64,000 nt of DNA from Chaetoderma sp. LZ-2023a (GCA_034401795.1 CM067359.1:145830233-145894232), one strand, 5' to 3'; shown: positions 31,864-44,373, numbered from the stretch's first letter. Numbers and translations are program-made. Notes: generated by a model not told the origin, from the sequence alone.

Positions 31864-33727
31864 CTATAATTTAGTAATATATTCATGTATATTTGATTTG
31901 AATGTCAGCAGAGTAGAAGACTGAGTAATCGTCTCAGGCAGAGAATTCCACAGTTGCGCTGCAGTGTATTTGAAGCTTTTGCTGCCATATTTCGTTTGAA
32001 TCCTCGGAAGTTGTAGGTGATTGCATGTTTTGGAACGTAAATTTCTAGTGTGCGCCAACCCAATGGAAGTGAACATGTCTTTCATGTAACCAGGGGCCAG
32101 ACCATTTCTAGATTTATATGTCATAATACCTATTTTAATTTGCATTCTTTTAGTTAAATTTGTCCAGTTTAATGTTTCATATAGTTGTGCAGATGGTGTC
32201 CTGTAATGCATGTCTAATATCACCCTATCAGCCCGTTTTTGTAGTTTTTCTAAACTATCCAATAATGTAGGTAAAGATGGGCAAAATACAAGACTACAAT
32301 AATCAATGTGTGAAAAGGATATACGACTTATAGAAAAGATTTTGTTGCTCAATGCTAAGATAATGATTATTTTTTCGTAGAATATAAATCAAGGACGAAA
32401 TCCTTTTACAAAGTTCTTTCCATGCAAGCGTATTGTCTATGTATACTCCTAAAAGTTTGTCAGATTCCACAACATTTAAGCTTCCACGATTTGTAGGGAT
32501 TATAACATTATTATTTACTTGTTTCAATTTATGCTTGGTTCCTAACACCATAAACTTAGTTTTGTCCGTATTTAACAACATTTTATTATTTACACACCAT
32601 TCTTCTACCGACTTGATACCGTTAATTAGATTTTCTTGAATTTCAGCAACATTTGAGCTAGCAGAATGCATAGTTGTATCATCAGCATACATATCCATAA
32701 TATTGTTGACACACATGGGTAAATCATTAACATATAAAATGAACAGAATTGGCCCTAAAACTGAGCATTGTGGTACTCCTATATCTATGGGCAGTGGCTT
32801 AGAATGCTTTCCAGAAATTGAAACGTATTGTTGTCAGCCATTTAAATATGAAGAAAACCACTTTAATGTATTATAGCTGAATATGTAAATATTTAATTTT
32901 TGTAATACGATGTCATGATTGACAAAATCAAAGGCCTTTTTAAAGTCAACCATAATAGAACTAATAAGGTCGCCATTATCTATCGAAAAGCACCATCTTT
33001 CTACTAGATTTAGCAAAGAAGTTTCACATGAATGGTTAGGTCTGAAGCCTGATTGCGACTCCACTAATAAATTATACTTGGTTATAAATTTATAAATATG
33101 ATCATGTATGTGTCGTTCAATAACCTTGGAGATAATGGGTAATATAGAGTTAGGCCTATAATTGCTAACATTGGTTTTTTAATCTGATTTATGTAGAGGC
33201 TTTACTTTTGCACATTTCCACATTTTGGGGAATTCTCCCATAGCTATGCTTTTGTTTATAACAAGTGTAATTGAGGGTGCAATTATTATTGATGCTGCTG
33301 CTTTGAGGAAATGTGCATTCAATTCATCATAACCAGATGACTTACTTGTTTTTAAGTTGCTAAATTCTCTGGACACATATTCAACGGTCATATATGGAAT
33401 TCGAAACTCTATATTTTCTGGAACTTTATTAAAAACATGATCTGATAGCTTATCAAATGCCATTCGCCTTTGTTTTATCATGGAGTGTGTAAGTTTTGAT
33501 GAGATTGTACTGAAATATATATTAAAATGTTCAGATTGCATTTGTGGGTTTTGAATATCACTTCCATTATCATCACAGATTATTGAAGGTAATTTGTTTG
33601 CCTTGGGATTTATGTCTGTTAGAATTTTCCACATATTAGCCGGAATATTTTTGCCTGCTTTTAATCTACTTGCAAAATAATCTCGTTTAGATGCTTTAAT
33701 CAAATACGCAACTCTTTGCTTTAACAT
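31864..33727 (-). pseudogene. LINE-A ORF2, reverse transcriptase part
   Basis: Target-primed RT of LINE-A. 33179-33727: linker and fingers ('ASKRDYFASRLKAGKN', 'LKTSKSSGYDELNAHFLK'). 32834-33064: 'QSGFRPNHSCETSLLNLV' and motif A 'MVDFKKAFDFVNHDIV'. 32303-32716: catalytic 'MYADDTTMHS', 'EEWCVNNKMLLNTDKTKFMV' and 'KLLGVYIDNTLAWKEL'. 31864-32352: thumb and C-terminal domain ('DYCSLVFCPSL', 'LQKRADRVILDM', 'AAQLWNSLPE'). The first three pieces share one frame, broken by stops; the last is shifted, near 32330. The catalytic aspartates are intact. Confidence 0.88.
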
Positions 33728-34732
33728 TAAAAAAATTCAACATGTTTCCTACGTTTTTATGATAATCCCTTTCTTTCATTGTTTTTAAAATTTCTCTGTT
33801 CATCCATCCCGGTTGACATACATGTTTAACTCTGCGTTCAAAGACAGGAGCATGTTTATTTATAATGTTGATGAATTTTGCATACCACTGATCAAGCGCT
33901 TGATCAGGACTACCTAAATAACCTATAGAATGCCAATCACATACAGACACGTCACTAAGAAACTTAGATTCATTTTAGCTTTTGATGCTCCTGTATTTAA
34001 TAAGTTGGTGCAAATTTTGAGTTTTGAATGGTTTACATTTGCGTACAGCAAATATTGGATAATGGTCACTTAGTGCCAAAGAGCTGACATGTGACGATTG
34101 AATTTTGTCTTTATCTGTGACATACACATGGTCAATCAGTTTAGATGTTTTCTCAGTAATTCTGGTTGGATTATGTATAAGTTGCTCTAAATGAAAAAGT
34201 TCAATTAAAGACTGCCATTTATGATTATCTGCTTTAATAAGGTCGAAATTAAAATCTCCTACAAGTATAATATCTGAGTTTTCGGAATATACATTTTCTA
34301 ACATAGCTTCAAATTCATCAATCCAGATAAAGGGTGAATCGGGGGTCTATAGACACAGCCCAATAGGAAAGGCTTGGTCTTAAAGGGTCTAATTTCAATC
34401 CATAGAGTTTCCAGATCATCCATTTCAAAATTTAGTTTCCTCACATATGAAGAGTTATCAGCTATATATAGTACAATTCCACCACCGTCCTGTTCTTTTC
34501 TGTCCTTTCTTTCATTAACATAGCCTTCAATTTCAATGGAGTTATTTGGGATTGTTGATGAGAGAAATGTTTCAGTGGTACAGAAAACTTCAAGTTCTTT
34601 TTCACACTTCTCCATAATCAGTTTTAACTGGTCAATCTTAGGCACCAGGTGCTGTACATTTAAATGACCAATCCTAATTCCTTTAGAATTAATATTGAAA
34701 GACGGCAGATCAATGGATTTATTATTATTATG

Positions 34733-34733
<1 letters not shown>

Positions 34734-34831
<98 letters not shown>

Positions 34832-35001
34832 TTTATTCTTATTCTTATTCTTATTCTTATTATTATTATCATTATTAATAGTACAACCAACGCCCCCGCC
34901 ACCACCACTACCAACACCACCATAACAACCACCGCCGCCACCACCACCACCACTACTACCACCACCAACACCAACACCATCATCACCACCGTCACTAAAA
35001 T

Positions 35002-35057
<56 letters not shown>

Positions 35058-35270
35058 GCACCACCAATTACGCCATCATCATCATCACCATTGGCATGAT
35101 CATTATCATTGCCATGATCGTCATCATTATCATGATCATCATCATAATCATCATTGTCATGATCGTCATCATTGCCACGATTGTCACCATTGTCATGATC
35201 ATTGTCATTATCGTGATCGTCATCATCGTCATAGTTGTCATGATCGTCATCATCGTCGTTGTCTTCATCA
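34734..35270. repeat. Trinucleotide microsatellite cluster (ATT, CTT/ATT, CAC/CCA, CAT, CAG)
   Basis: A patchwork of triplet repeats: (ATT)n at about 34734-34830, mixed 'attctt' to 34870, CAC/CCG-type triplets near 34895-34990, (CAT)n and (CAG)n near 34995-35060, and degenerate CAT/CGT triplets to 35270. Because the unit length is three, the minus-strand LINE-A ORF2 frame stays open throughout. Confidence 0.9.
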
Positions 35271-35276
35271 TATATA

Positions 35277-36932
35277 CACCTGTGCAAAAGTTAAGCACCA
35301 CCCTATTTTTACGCACATGCGAGGGTATATTCATGTGCTATGAAGAAAGCAATAGCATAAACATTTATGTACCCATCCATCTTAGTGCAAGAGGTAATAA
35401 TGCAACTAGAGGAATGCTGATTATGATGGTGGGGAAACACTGTATGTTTTTGTTTGAACTTGAAAACGAGGCCTGAATATGGTTACGTTGACACAACTGA
35501 CAACTATTGCCCTACAGTTGACACACGTGGCTAGATTGCCATTAATGGTGTCTGAAAACGAAGTTTAACATCTGTGCACGAGTTTGAGACTGTCATTATT
35601 AATACCGGGTATATCCACCTTGTGCCTGGATGACGGCCTGGACACGACGTCTCATGCTGGTCACCAACCGACTGATACGCCATTGTGGTATTCGTTGCCA
35701 TTCAAGATGGAGTGCGTCTGTTAATTCCTGTAGGTTCTGCACAGGAGGATCCCTCCTTCTCACCATGTTTCCCAGAATGTCCCAGATATGCTCAATAGGG
35801 TTCATGTCAGGGCTCCTTGCTGGCCATGGTAGGGTTTCGATGGCATTCTGGCGGAGGTATTCATGCACAGCTCTAGCACGATGTGGTCGGGCGTTGTCAT
35901 CCATGAATATAGGGTGGGTTCCAGGTGCATGATTTACAAAATGAGGGACCACAACTCTATCCAGTATGGAATCTTGATATCTTTGTCCATTTAGTGTTCC
36001 AGGTACAGTCAACAGATCCAGCTTACAATCAAATGAGATGCACCCCCATATCATAACGGAACCTCCACCAAATGGAACTTCTTCCATGATGTTACGTTGG
36101 TCGTACGCCGTGCGTCTGGACCTCCATACACGAGTTCGACCATCTGTGGCATGAAGCAGGAACCGACTTTCATCGGACCAGTGTACCAGTCTCAGGATCT
36201 CATGTTCCAGTGTCTTCTTTCGTTGCACCACCTCAGACGCTCCTCTTTGTGGTGTGCAGTGAGGAGAGGACGTCTGACAGGTCTCCTAGCTTTCATGCCA
36301 GCAGCATACAGTCTCCTTTTGACGGTAGACATTGACACTCTATTGCGCGTTTCCCATTGCTGGCTGAGCACTCTGCTGTTGGTGAATGGAGATCTCCTAA
36401 CAAGGCGTACTAGGGCTCGATCATCACGGGCAGTAGTCTTCTTCGGTCTTCCAGATCTAGGCCTGTCCTTCACCTCGTTAGTTTGCCCATGTTTTGCAAT
36501 CAAACGACTGATTACAGTATGGTTAATGTTCAGCTGTCTGCCAATCTCTCTGCATGACATACCAGTGGTATGCATGCCTATGATTTGCCATTTCACACGA
36601 TCACTTAACCTTCATCTTGCCATAGCGGTTCACAATCAAGAGCTAATTCTCTCTGTACAAATAAACCACGGTCATGAACACAAAATTCCAAATCTTGTCG
36701 CCTAAATCTGTATGTAATGTTCTACACCTCAAACTGAACTTTTACATAACTGAACACGTGTGCTGTTTCCCGCCACGCACGGACATCAAGCGGCGTGAAG
36801 TCATGCATGCATGTGCATTTCGTACTTGGAATTATGTCAGCTAACGCGGGGACAAAAAGTATGGCAGCCTAGTTGTACCATCATGTTTCTACGTTCTATT
36901 GTTTTTGCTGGTGCTTAACTTTTGCACAGGTG
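35277..36932 (-). mobile_element. Tc1-like (DD34E) DNA transposon, copy 2
   Basis: 1,656 bp with the same 24-base terminal inverted repeats as copy 1 and TA at both flanks (35275-35276, 36933-36934). It lies within LINE-A ORF2, so it arrived after LINE-A. It lacks the 71-base deletion of copy 1. Both copies point the same way and flank the 3' two thirds of LINE-A. Confidence 0.95.
35599..36626 (-). pseudogene. Tc1-like transposase, copy 2 (early TGA and 1-nt deletion)
   Basis: Same family as copy 1 and almost complete in length. After the start 'MAR' (near 36624) the next codon is TGA where copy 1 has CGA, a CpG-to-TpG type change. The DNA-binding part continues in 36192-36596, including 'MKARRPVRRPLLTAHHKEER', the segment copy 1 has lost. 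Near 36195 one base is missing relative to copy 1 ('tcctgagac' against 'tcctggagac'), shifting the frame. The catalytic part (35599-36231) has 'VHWSDESRF', 'IFMDDNARPHRA' and 'SPDMNPIEHIWD' and ends naturally with 'QAQGGYTRY'. Confidence 0.93.
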
Positions 36933-37226
36933 TATAGTATATTATTAGCGCGTATGCCGCATTTTGGCAAGCTACCACTATTACTCGTATTGTTACTGAG
37001 TAGTTGGTATCCATTACTGAGCAACAGATTAGAATAATTAAGATACTCAATACAATGTTTGGACTCATCACTACATACCATAGATACTGAATTGACATCA
37101 CGTTTACTCGAGGAGCTTACTGCGGGAAGACCAGACAGTTTTACATTCATATCAATGCCATTAGTCATAGTCCCGTTAGTAACTGCATCCAAACTGTTCA
37201 AACACTTAGTTTTGCTTATATTGTAT

Positions 37227-38720
37227 TTAAAATGTGTGTTTGGCTCTACTTCTTGGCCACGTTCCTAATATACTGAGCACAAGTTTAATTTGTGACTGAA
37301 TCCTATAACTCCAGCAACGGACAGGCTGACCATGCTGACACTTGGTATACCTGTAGTAGGGTTCCCCACAAAATTTACATGGCGGCGACCTGACGATTGG
37401 AACATAGTCATTTAGACACTTAGCAAGAACTGATGATCCACTACTGTTTATGTGCAGCTTATCTGCGTGATATAACACGTTGTCTATGGAACCAGGCCTA
37501 TATGATGAATAAAAGTAATCTGCGGACCTGATCATTGAGAAGTTTGGAAAATGTTCTCTCACCTCAAGATGCTTATTGAATGAGCGGATGAAGTCCTGTA
37601 GATACTTTGCATCACCACGGGGACATAACTCGGACATACGTATTTTGCATTCTGGTACTAGCGTTTGTAGATCCATAATTAAATTGTCCATGGATATAAG
37701 GGCATCAGCTAATGATCCATCAGAATTATTTGTACCTGCCATAATAATTATGTCTTTGTATGTATGGAAGTCGGAACTAAGTAGTTTGGAGTGAATATCC
37801 TCTATCTTCGCTCCTCTGAAGTACATAACCTCGACTGAATCTTGAAGGCCATTGGTGTTCACGCCTTTTATTATAGAACTCCCAATTATCAATGTCTTTT
37901 TAGGAAGTGTTTTGCTTACTAGCGGGACGCGTGTTGTAGTGGAGTTCTCATTTACCTGCGGGATACATTCATGTAACTGATCTGGTGCAGGTCCATTAAC
38001 CACTCGCGCGAAGCTTATTTGTTTGGAAGTCTTTGGTTTAGGAAGACATGGAGCTGGCATAGGTTGGTACGTGATAGATCGTGGATATGATGATGAACGT
38101 TTATTATTAACTTTAAATTCATCAAGCATTCCATTCATGGTAGCTTCCATGGCAGCCTGTTGGGTGGTACATTGCAAAACAATATCAGCAACGGCCATCT
38201 CAGTCATAACCCCGACTTCTGTCATTGTTTTTGTCTCTGGGCATGTCATCACACTAATTTCATTTGTCATTTTAATACATTTAGATTGTAAGTCACTGGC
38301 AAGCCGCATATTTTCTTCATGGAGCTCCTTGATTATGGCTAGGATGCTCAGAAGCAGTTCATTAAGCATAAAGATTTGCTTAAATAGGTCTTACTGACTG
38401 GGTTGGCTATACCTGAACAAATCTTGCTGCGTGAGCTGGTTACGGATAGATCTTCGTTGATTACGCGCAGCAGGTGTGCTGGCATATTCTGAACTGTAGA
38501 GCTGCTTAGGAAACATAGTAATTTCTGGTGAAAAACACAGTTCATCTTCGCGTAAGGTCAGACCAGAACAGTTTTCATTTAAAATGTCGAATTGTCCATT
38601 TTGATTTTGAGCAACATCTGCAATAAGGGTGTCATTATTATCATTATTACTTTTGTCAACATTGTCATCATCCCGCTTATCAAATTTATTTTCATCAAAT
38701 ATCATGCGTGAGAAATGCAA
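37227..38720 (-). pseudogene. LINE-A ORF1 with SGNH esterase domain and zinc-knuckle remnants
   Basis: The main frame (37227-38369, 380 codons) holds, in order, a helical N-terminus, a linker, an SGNH hydrolase fold and a Cys-rich end. The esterase blocks are visible: 'IIGSSIIKG' (nucleophile Ser about residue 165), 'IIIMAGTNNSDGS' (block III, about 207-219) and 'HADKLHINSSG' (Asp303 and His306). The C-terminal 'CKFCGEPYYRYTKC' (331-344) is a CCHC knuckle with Tyr in place of His; the next one is degraded ('CWSYRIQSQIK'). Upstream, 38391-38720 is in the same frame, separated by a TAA at 38391-38393, and may be the original N-terminus. CR1/L2 ORF1 esterases are thought to act on lipids or assist RNP formation; the role is unsettled. 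Confidence 0.85.
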
Positions 38721-38859
38721 AAGATCTGTTGCAATCCAGTAGCGACAATTCTCTCCTTGTACATGTATGACGGATGTGATGGGTAGACTGTAACTGTTAC
38801 ATTACACTCGACATTTTCAGAAACAAGATGCTTAACACGGAATATTAATCCATTGTCCT

Positions 38860-38945
38860 CCTTATTAGTTGACTCACCATAGAATTGCTCAAATGTAGAA
38901 ATCCTTATTAGTTGACTCACCATAGAATTGCTCAAATGTAGAAAT
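38860..38945. repeat. 43-bp exact tandem duplication
   Basis: 38860-38902 is repeated as 38903-38945 ('ccttattagttgactcacc...'). It lies in anonymous DNA upstream of LINE-A ORF1 and looks recent because the copies are identical. Confidence 0.9.
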
Positions 38946-39764
38946 CCATTTGGTTATTGAATTAGAATTCTTCAGTTTTACAGTTACTGAGTATATGTTG
39001 TATTTAATTAAGAATTTTCATTTTCTTCATAGCGAACTGTTTCTATCGCCACACTTCTGTTTAGACTGTCCACACTTGAATCTCCAGCTATTAGAGGCAT
39101 TGCATAAAATGTAGCATCACCAGGTATGACACAGTAACATTACGGATTATATAAGAAAAGATGGCGGCGATGATATTATGTATGAGTCACTTTAAAAACG
39201 GTAATGTCGTTATACGCAATGCTGAATGTATGACGTCATTTAAACAAACGTATCCATCTCTACATTATTATGACCTCACGGAATGTTCAATTTATGACGT
39301 ATGCATACACCACAAAAACTATTTAATAATGCAACGGTAACAGTTATCACTAAAACATGTCGATTTAATGTAATTAATGTCAACCATAATTTGAAAATAC
39401 GTTTTTGCACAACCGTCACTGTTAGATACTAAATAATTACCTTAAAACTCATTAAAACTTTTATAAAACTTATAAAAACTTTTCAAAAACGTTCCTAAAT
39501 TTCTCCGTAAATTTACACAACTTTATCTGATGGCGTCACCCTGTATCAGAATCCTTTAAGCAAACCTCCGTGACGGAGTAGTTCCTATTATATTATAATT
39601 TTAACTGTACATATCAGACTAACTATACATATCATGCTAGGTATATAGATCTATACACAAGGAATTGACTATTGAATTTTCGACGAATGTCAATGTTCAA
39701 ACTGCAGGATTTATTATGTGTCGTGACTTTAAATGTGCAGTTCAGTAGGTTTTTTAGACCGATT
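38946..39764. other. Non-coding, nothing recognised
   Basis: AT-rich gap between LINE-A and the 3' end of LINE-B copy 1. Contains 'aagatggcggcgatg' near 39160 without further repeat structure. Confidence 0.4.
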
Positions 39765-42700
39765 CTAATGGGTTAACAGAGTTCCAACAGATGATGTGTT
39801 TATAAGTGATGAGTGTTTTAAGTGTAGACTGAAGCAGAGTTCTCTTGATAATTTTTCGAATGTTTCTGGATTGATGTCTGATAGCTTGCTAGCATCTAGA
39901 ATAGCCTGCATATAGTGCTCACTGTTCATGCTGATGTTGAGTTGCTTTAGTAGTTTTCGTATTTTTATGAGACATGGCTGTCTGACATGCTCTAGCTCTT
40001 GGCAGTCAATGAGGTAGTGCTGCAGATCTTCTCTGTGATGGCTGCATAGCTGACATTTTACTGCTCCTCCTCTGTTCCTGGTTGGGCCTCCGAAAAGATG
40101 ATATCTCTGCATGAGTAGTCTTACTTTCACTGTAGCTTTGTAGACTGAGGTTTTATCTGTCTCGCAGCTTCTCCATGCTATATGTGGTACACCGATCTTA
40201 TAGGTATCCACGTTCAAGTACTGTAGAGTGCTTTTATTTGCAGTGTCGTCCTTTAGTTTGTTTTCCCAGTAGTTGTTTACATTTGACGTGACTGTCTTCT
40301 TCCATGTTGCCTTAGTAGGGGTGTTTGCTAGAAGGGAGTATGCGGAAGGTAGTTCATTCTGCTGAATGATTTTCTTTAGCTTTACAGTCCAGCTATTTGA
40401 TGATGGTAGTTTCACAGCCAGTTGCCTTTCTAGAACCTCTCTTTCAACAGAATTTTGACGATGTAGCATTTGTATGAAGAAGTTTAGTATTCTTTTGTGC
40501 AGCTCTCCCCCAAGTGGTAGCGTTCCTAAGAGTATGTAGACAGCTGTATTTGCAGTTGAAACTGGCAGATGCTGAATTGCTTTCAGTTGTGACTGATAGA
40601 AATTCTCCAGCTTTTCAAGTTCAGTCTGAGTGAGTATAAGTCCCTGAAGACCATGTAGAAGAAAGGGGGGGGGGGTCACATAGATGTCATAGAGCTGTTT
40701 TGAGGTTAATGGGTTCAAACCATTTAATCCATGTAGGCCTGCTCCCATGAGTGAATATGCTGCCTTTCTTGAGGATCCAATCTTAGCCTCTATTGTGCGC
40801 TTGTTACTGGCATCTGATGTTCTAACTACTCCGAGAGGTGTCTCTTCCTTTGTATTACCGAGTTGTTCACCATTGAGTAATAGGGATGCTGCTTTTGTAC
40901 TTCTCATTGTCATGTGTTTTGTTTTAGTACTGCTGAAGAGGTAGAATTCATTAGCTGCGTCTATCTGTGCTTCATTGGTAAGAAGTTGTATTGAAGTTGG
41001 AGTGGTAGCCGTCAGAACAAGATCATCTGCACATATGACAGCACATGTTGAAATATTCCCAATTCTGAATCCAGCTGGATGGTCTTCATATTTTCTTAGT
41101 AATGGATTACTGCGGCTGTTAAGTAGATCAACGGACGATTCACCACCCTGTCTGATTCCTTGTCTCTCAGTGATTGTTTTGGAAATGTTACCACTCCATT
41201 TGACAGCTGATGTTATATCTGAGTACATGTTGTTAACAATTGTCCATAGTTTCTCTGTTATTCCCTGGTTATATATGGTATTAAGTAGTCCTTTGTGATT
41301 AACAATATCAAAGGCTTTGCTGGCATCCATGAATAGGATGTGTTGATCACTTTTTGTATCTTTGGCTTCTGCAATAGTCTCACTCAAAATGAAGGCAGCA
41401 TTTGTAGATGCACAGTTTGCAGTAAATCCCATTTGCAGTTTACTCTTGCTTTGATTCAGATTTAGTCTTATTCTTTTTGTGATTTCCTTTTCAACAACTT
41501 TCCCTAGAAGCGATCCTACAGTTATACGCCTGTATTTATCTGGTGTTAGCATACATATTCCCTTCTTTTGAACTGGTGTAATTAATCCAATCTTCATGGA
41601 TTCTGGTATATTTCCTGTACTTAGGACATCATTAATTACCAGAGTAAGAATTTTAACGATCTCATAGATATACAGTGCATTATATGTTCTGCTGAGATTC
41701 CATGTACATCTGATTCTTTACCAAGGTGTAGCTTTCTAATATGTTTATATGTATCCTCTGGTGTTATGTGAGAAAGTGGATCCGATGTGGAACTAATCAT
41801 GCTCAATAGAAGATGTTTCAGTTCAGTAGATGCAACCATTTCTGAATCAAAGGTAGGACTATCTATTGTAGTTGCTAGCTGCTCAAAGTATTCTGCCCAG
41901 CAGTCTACTTGGGGTTCATTTGAGGATGGATTATCTGTGAAGTTTATGGATGCTTCTTGTGCTGGATTGTCATTCCGAAGTTTTCTGATAACTTTAAACG
42001 TCTTGTTTCTATTATGTAGGTTGTAATTCATGATTTCATTGTGCAGGCTATTCCGGTGTTCAAATTCTAACTGCCTTTGCATACGTCTTATTTCTTTTTT
42101 ATTCTTCTTTCTCTCTATCCATGTTTCACCCTCTCTTGGACGGTCATGATTTTTCCATTTCAAATTAGCACCTTTAGCTCTACTGACACATTGTTTTAGT
42201 TGGCTGTTCCATTTGTAATTTCGTTTCCGAGTGATTTTTCTTAAAGGTGGGCTTAGGTCAGCTGTGGTTTTCTGGAGAATGTCGTTTACCCTCTGAAGCA
42301 GTAACTCTGCTTGTCGGTTGTATCATGCTGTACTGATCATAGACTTCAGCTGCTGTGCAGTCATCTTTCTGTACTTGTGTTTATCAATCTTTTCCCATCT
42401 GATACGCTGTCCGGTTGGCCTATTAGGAAAATTGGAATGCTGCCCAGATTTGCTTATGTTGACATAGACTTCAGCTGTTACCGCATCATGTGTGCTGCCA
42501 TGTATAGGGTTACGAGAGTCTATAGCAATGCTTGTGATGGGACTGTTCTGAGTAGATGGTTCTAGATAGAAGTCAAGCTGTGAAGTTGTATTATTTACAC
42601 AATGATGGTATGTTGGCTCGGCTGGCATCAGTGGTGATACTTGGTAGCCAGATTCTCTACAGAACTGTTTAGCAGGTTATCGTTCTTTGTTGATATATCT

Positions 42701-43240
42701 CTGTGCATTACAGCATTTAGATCGCCCATCCATAGGATTTTTGATGTTGCTGAATACTGGTTGGTTATCTCCAGCACTTCATCAAGCAATTTCTGATAGC
42801 TGGTGCTCTTGTCTTTCGTTCCTTCTGCAGGCATATATGTATTAATGATTAAGATAGGTCGTGGTGCTGCATTTAGTTGGATAACTTGTATTCTGTTGCT
42901 ACCATCAGGTAGGACATCAATGTGGCGCGATATTGATTGGTGCCATATGGTCGCTACTCCAGCACTTCCACATGGTTTATACTTTGGTTGGATAGGATCA
43001 TCTTCATCTTCAAATTTTGTGGCATAGTTGTAGTTTGGAAAGGTGTTTTTAAAGAAGGACTGTTCATACTTGAACAGCCAATGTTTTTGCATGCACAATA
43101 TCAGGTTCTCAGAGGTCATGAGCTCATTTATATAGGCATGGTTGGTTTGATGTGTTCTATGTTGATAGTTGTTATACTTATTTTCTCAATATCTGGTGAG
43201 CTGTCTGCTTTTAGATCAAGCCAGGATCGGTTTGCTATTT
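39765..43240 (-). pseudogene. LINE-B copy 1 ORF2: endonuclease + RT
   Basis: Endonuclease: 'MQKHWLFKYEQSF', 'AGVATIW', 'IINTYMPAEGTKD' and 'ILWMGDLNAVMHRD' (42628-43119). In another frame follow 'TSQLDFYLE' and 'GSTHDAVTAEV' (42323-42628). The linker occupies 41636-42163. RT: an uninterrupted 610-codon frame (39765-41597) with 'LFMDASKAFDIVNH' (Asp91), 'RQGIRQGGESS' (about 146-155) and 'VICADDLVLT' (Asp191/192). It ends in the Cys/His motif 'CQLCSHHREDLQHYLIDC' and a natural stop. Frameshifts near 42630 and 41640 and a stop at 42323 separate the pieces. The RT module itself looks intact. Confidence 0.88.
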
Positions 43241-43412
43241 CTTTAGGTCTGGCAGATCTTTGATGTGGTGGCTCTGGACTAAAAAAGAGGCCTGGCTAGC
43301 ATCAGTATGGGTAGTGACATCTGACTGATTCTGCCATAGGGCTGCATTTAGACTGTAGAGCTGGTTCATTTTGGTATCAGGTATGGTGCTTTTATAACTG
43401 CACCAGGCACTA

Positions 43413-44373
43413 TTATAGATTCACTTTTAAATTGTATTTCATCTGCAGAAGTTGTGGATGGATTTTTTTTACAGGTGTCTGATCTCTATCTGTTTGGGAT
43501 GACTGATGCAATTCCTCATTTATAGTAAGAGATGACAGTTGCTCAATTATGATGTCAAGATCTGGGATTTTTTCATCCGATACTTGCTCAGTTCTATTAC
43601 CCGAGTCTGATGATGTGTCTCTGACATAATTCAGTTCTTTTGTCTCGAATGAGTTAATTGACAATGACTCTTCTGGTTCTTCAGTGCCCATTATATTATC
43701 TGTAGTGTTTCTTTCATTGAACCATGACATATCAGGATCTGTTACTGATCCAGTACATAGTCCATGATTGTACTTATAAATTTCATATTGTGGTGGTCTT
43801 TGTCTACAGTCATCTTGGAATTGTGTCTTTTGAATCATGTTTCCATGGTTATACTCATAGACAAAATAGTGTGATGTGGCTGATCTCTCAGTACTATATG
43901 TATTGATTCTGTTCTTATACCATCGTTTGTGCACGTTTCTCTTTGGATGACGCTGTTGACTAAAAGTTGTGGATGGAATAGGCAGATGTGGGTTTTGTTG
44001 ATGAACAGGCAGTTGCAGTTGTTCTTGCATTTGTGGTTGCTTAGTAATCTTCATCAATGCAGATGCTGTCATGGCCATTGTTAATTGCGATAATGAATGG
44101 GCCGTTTGCTGATTCATGCTCATAATCTGTAGAATTGCATTTGGATCTCCCGTTTGTTGTTGGTTGTTCTGTATTGCAGAGTTATGAGGCACAAAGTACT
44201 GGTTTTGAGACTGCGCAATAACAGAAGGTTGCTGTTGATAACTGTGAGCTATTGATGTTTGATTTTAATAAAGCGTACCGATTGATGGCTGCTGTTGATT
44301 GCTATGGAGCGTGAACGACTGGTGAGGCTGCTGTTGGTAGTTGTAGGCTGCAGTGGGCTGATTTTGCCGAGGC

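Larger units (their letters stand above)
33696..37201 (-). pseudogene. LINE-A ORF2, N-terminal and endonuclease part (split by Tc1 copy 2)
   Basis: The N-terminal piece (36935-37201, 'MNSLDAVTNGTMTNGIDMNV') runs up to the TA where Tc1 copy 2 lies. Beyond the transposon the same frame continues at 35276 through a long in-frame low-complexity tract (Asp/His/Asn, Ala, Gly, then Asn) to the endonuclease domain. That domain has 'IRIGHLNVQHLVPKIDQL', 'CTTETFL', 'GGGIVLYI' and 'LLGCVYRPP' (34298-34690), then in another frame 'IILVGDFNFDLIK', 'SKLIDHVYVTD' and 'LALSDHYPIFAV' (33975-34304). The GDFN, D-H and S-D-H blocks of the apurinic-type nuclease are intact. One frameshift lies near 34300 and stops follow near 33975. 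Confidence 0.85.
31864..38720 (-). mobile_element. LINE-A: CR1/L2-like non-LTR retrotransposon, interrupted by Tc1 copy 2
   Basis: Order on the minus strand: ORF1 (38720-37227) with an SGNH esterase domain and zinc-knuckle remnants, then ORF2 (37201-31864) with endonuclease and RT. A Tc1-like transposon (35277-36932) sits in the N-terminal part of ORF2. The esterase-bearing ORF1 and the 'F.YADD' RT point to the CR1/L2 group of the Jockey superfamily; the exact clade needs a phylogeny. Frameshifts and stops in both ORFs make it inactive. Confidence 0.85.

Noticed and set aside
34660-35476. Long poly-Ile/Thr plus-strand frame
   Set aside because: Antisense reading of the triplet repeats inside LINE-A ORF2.
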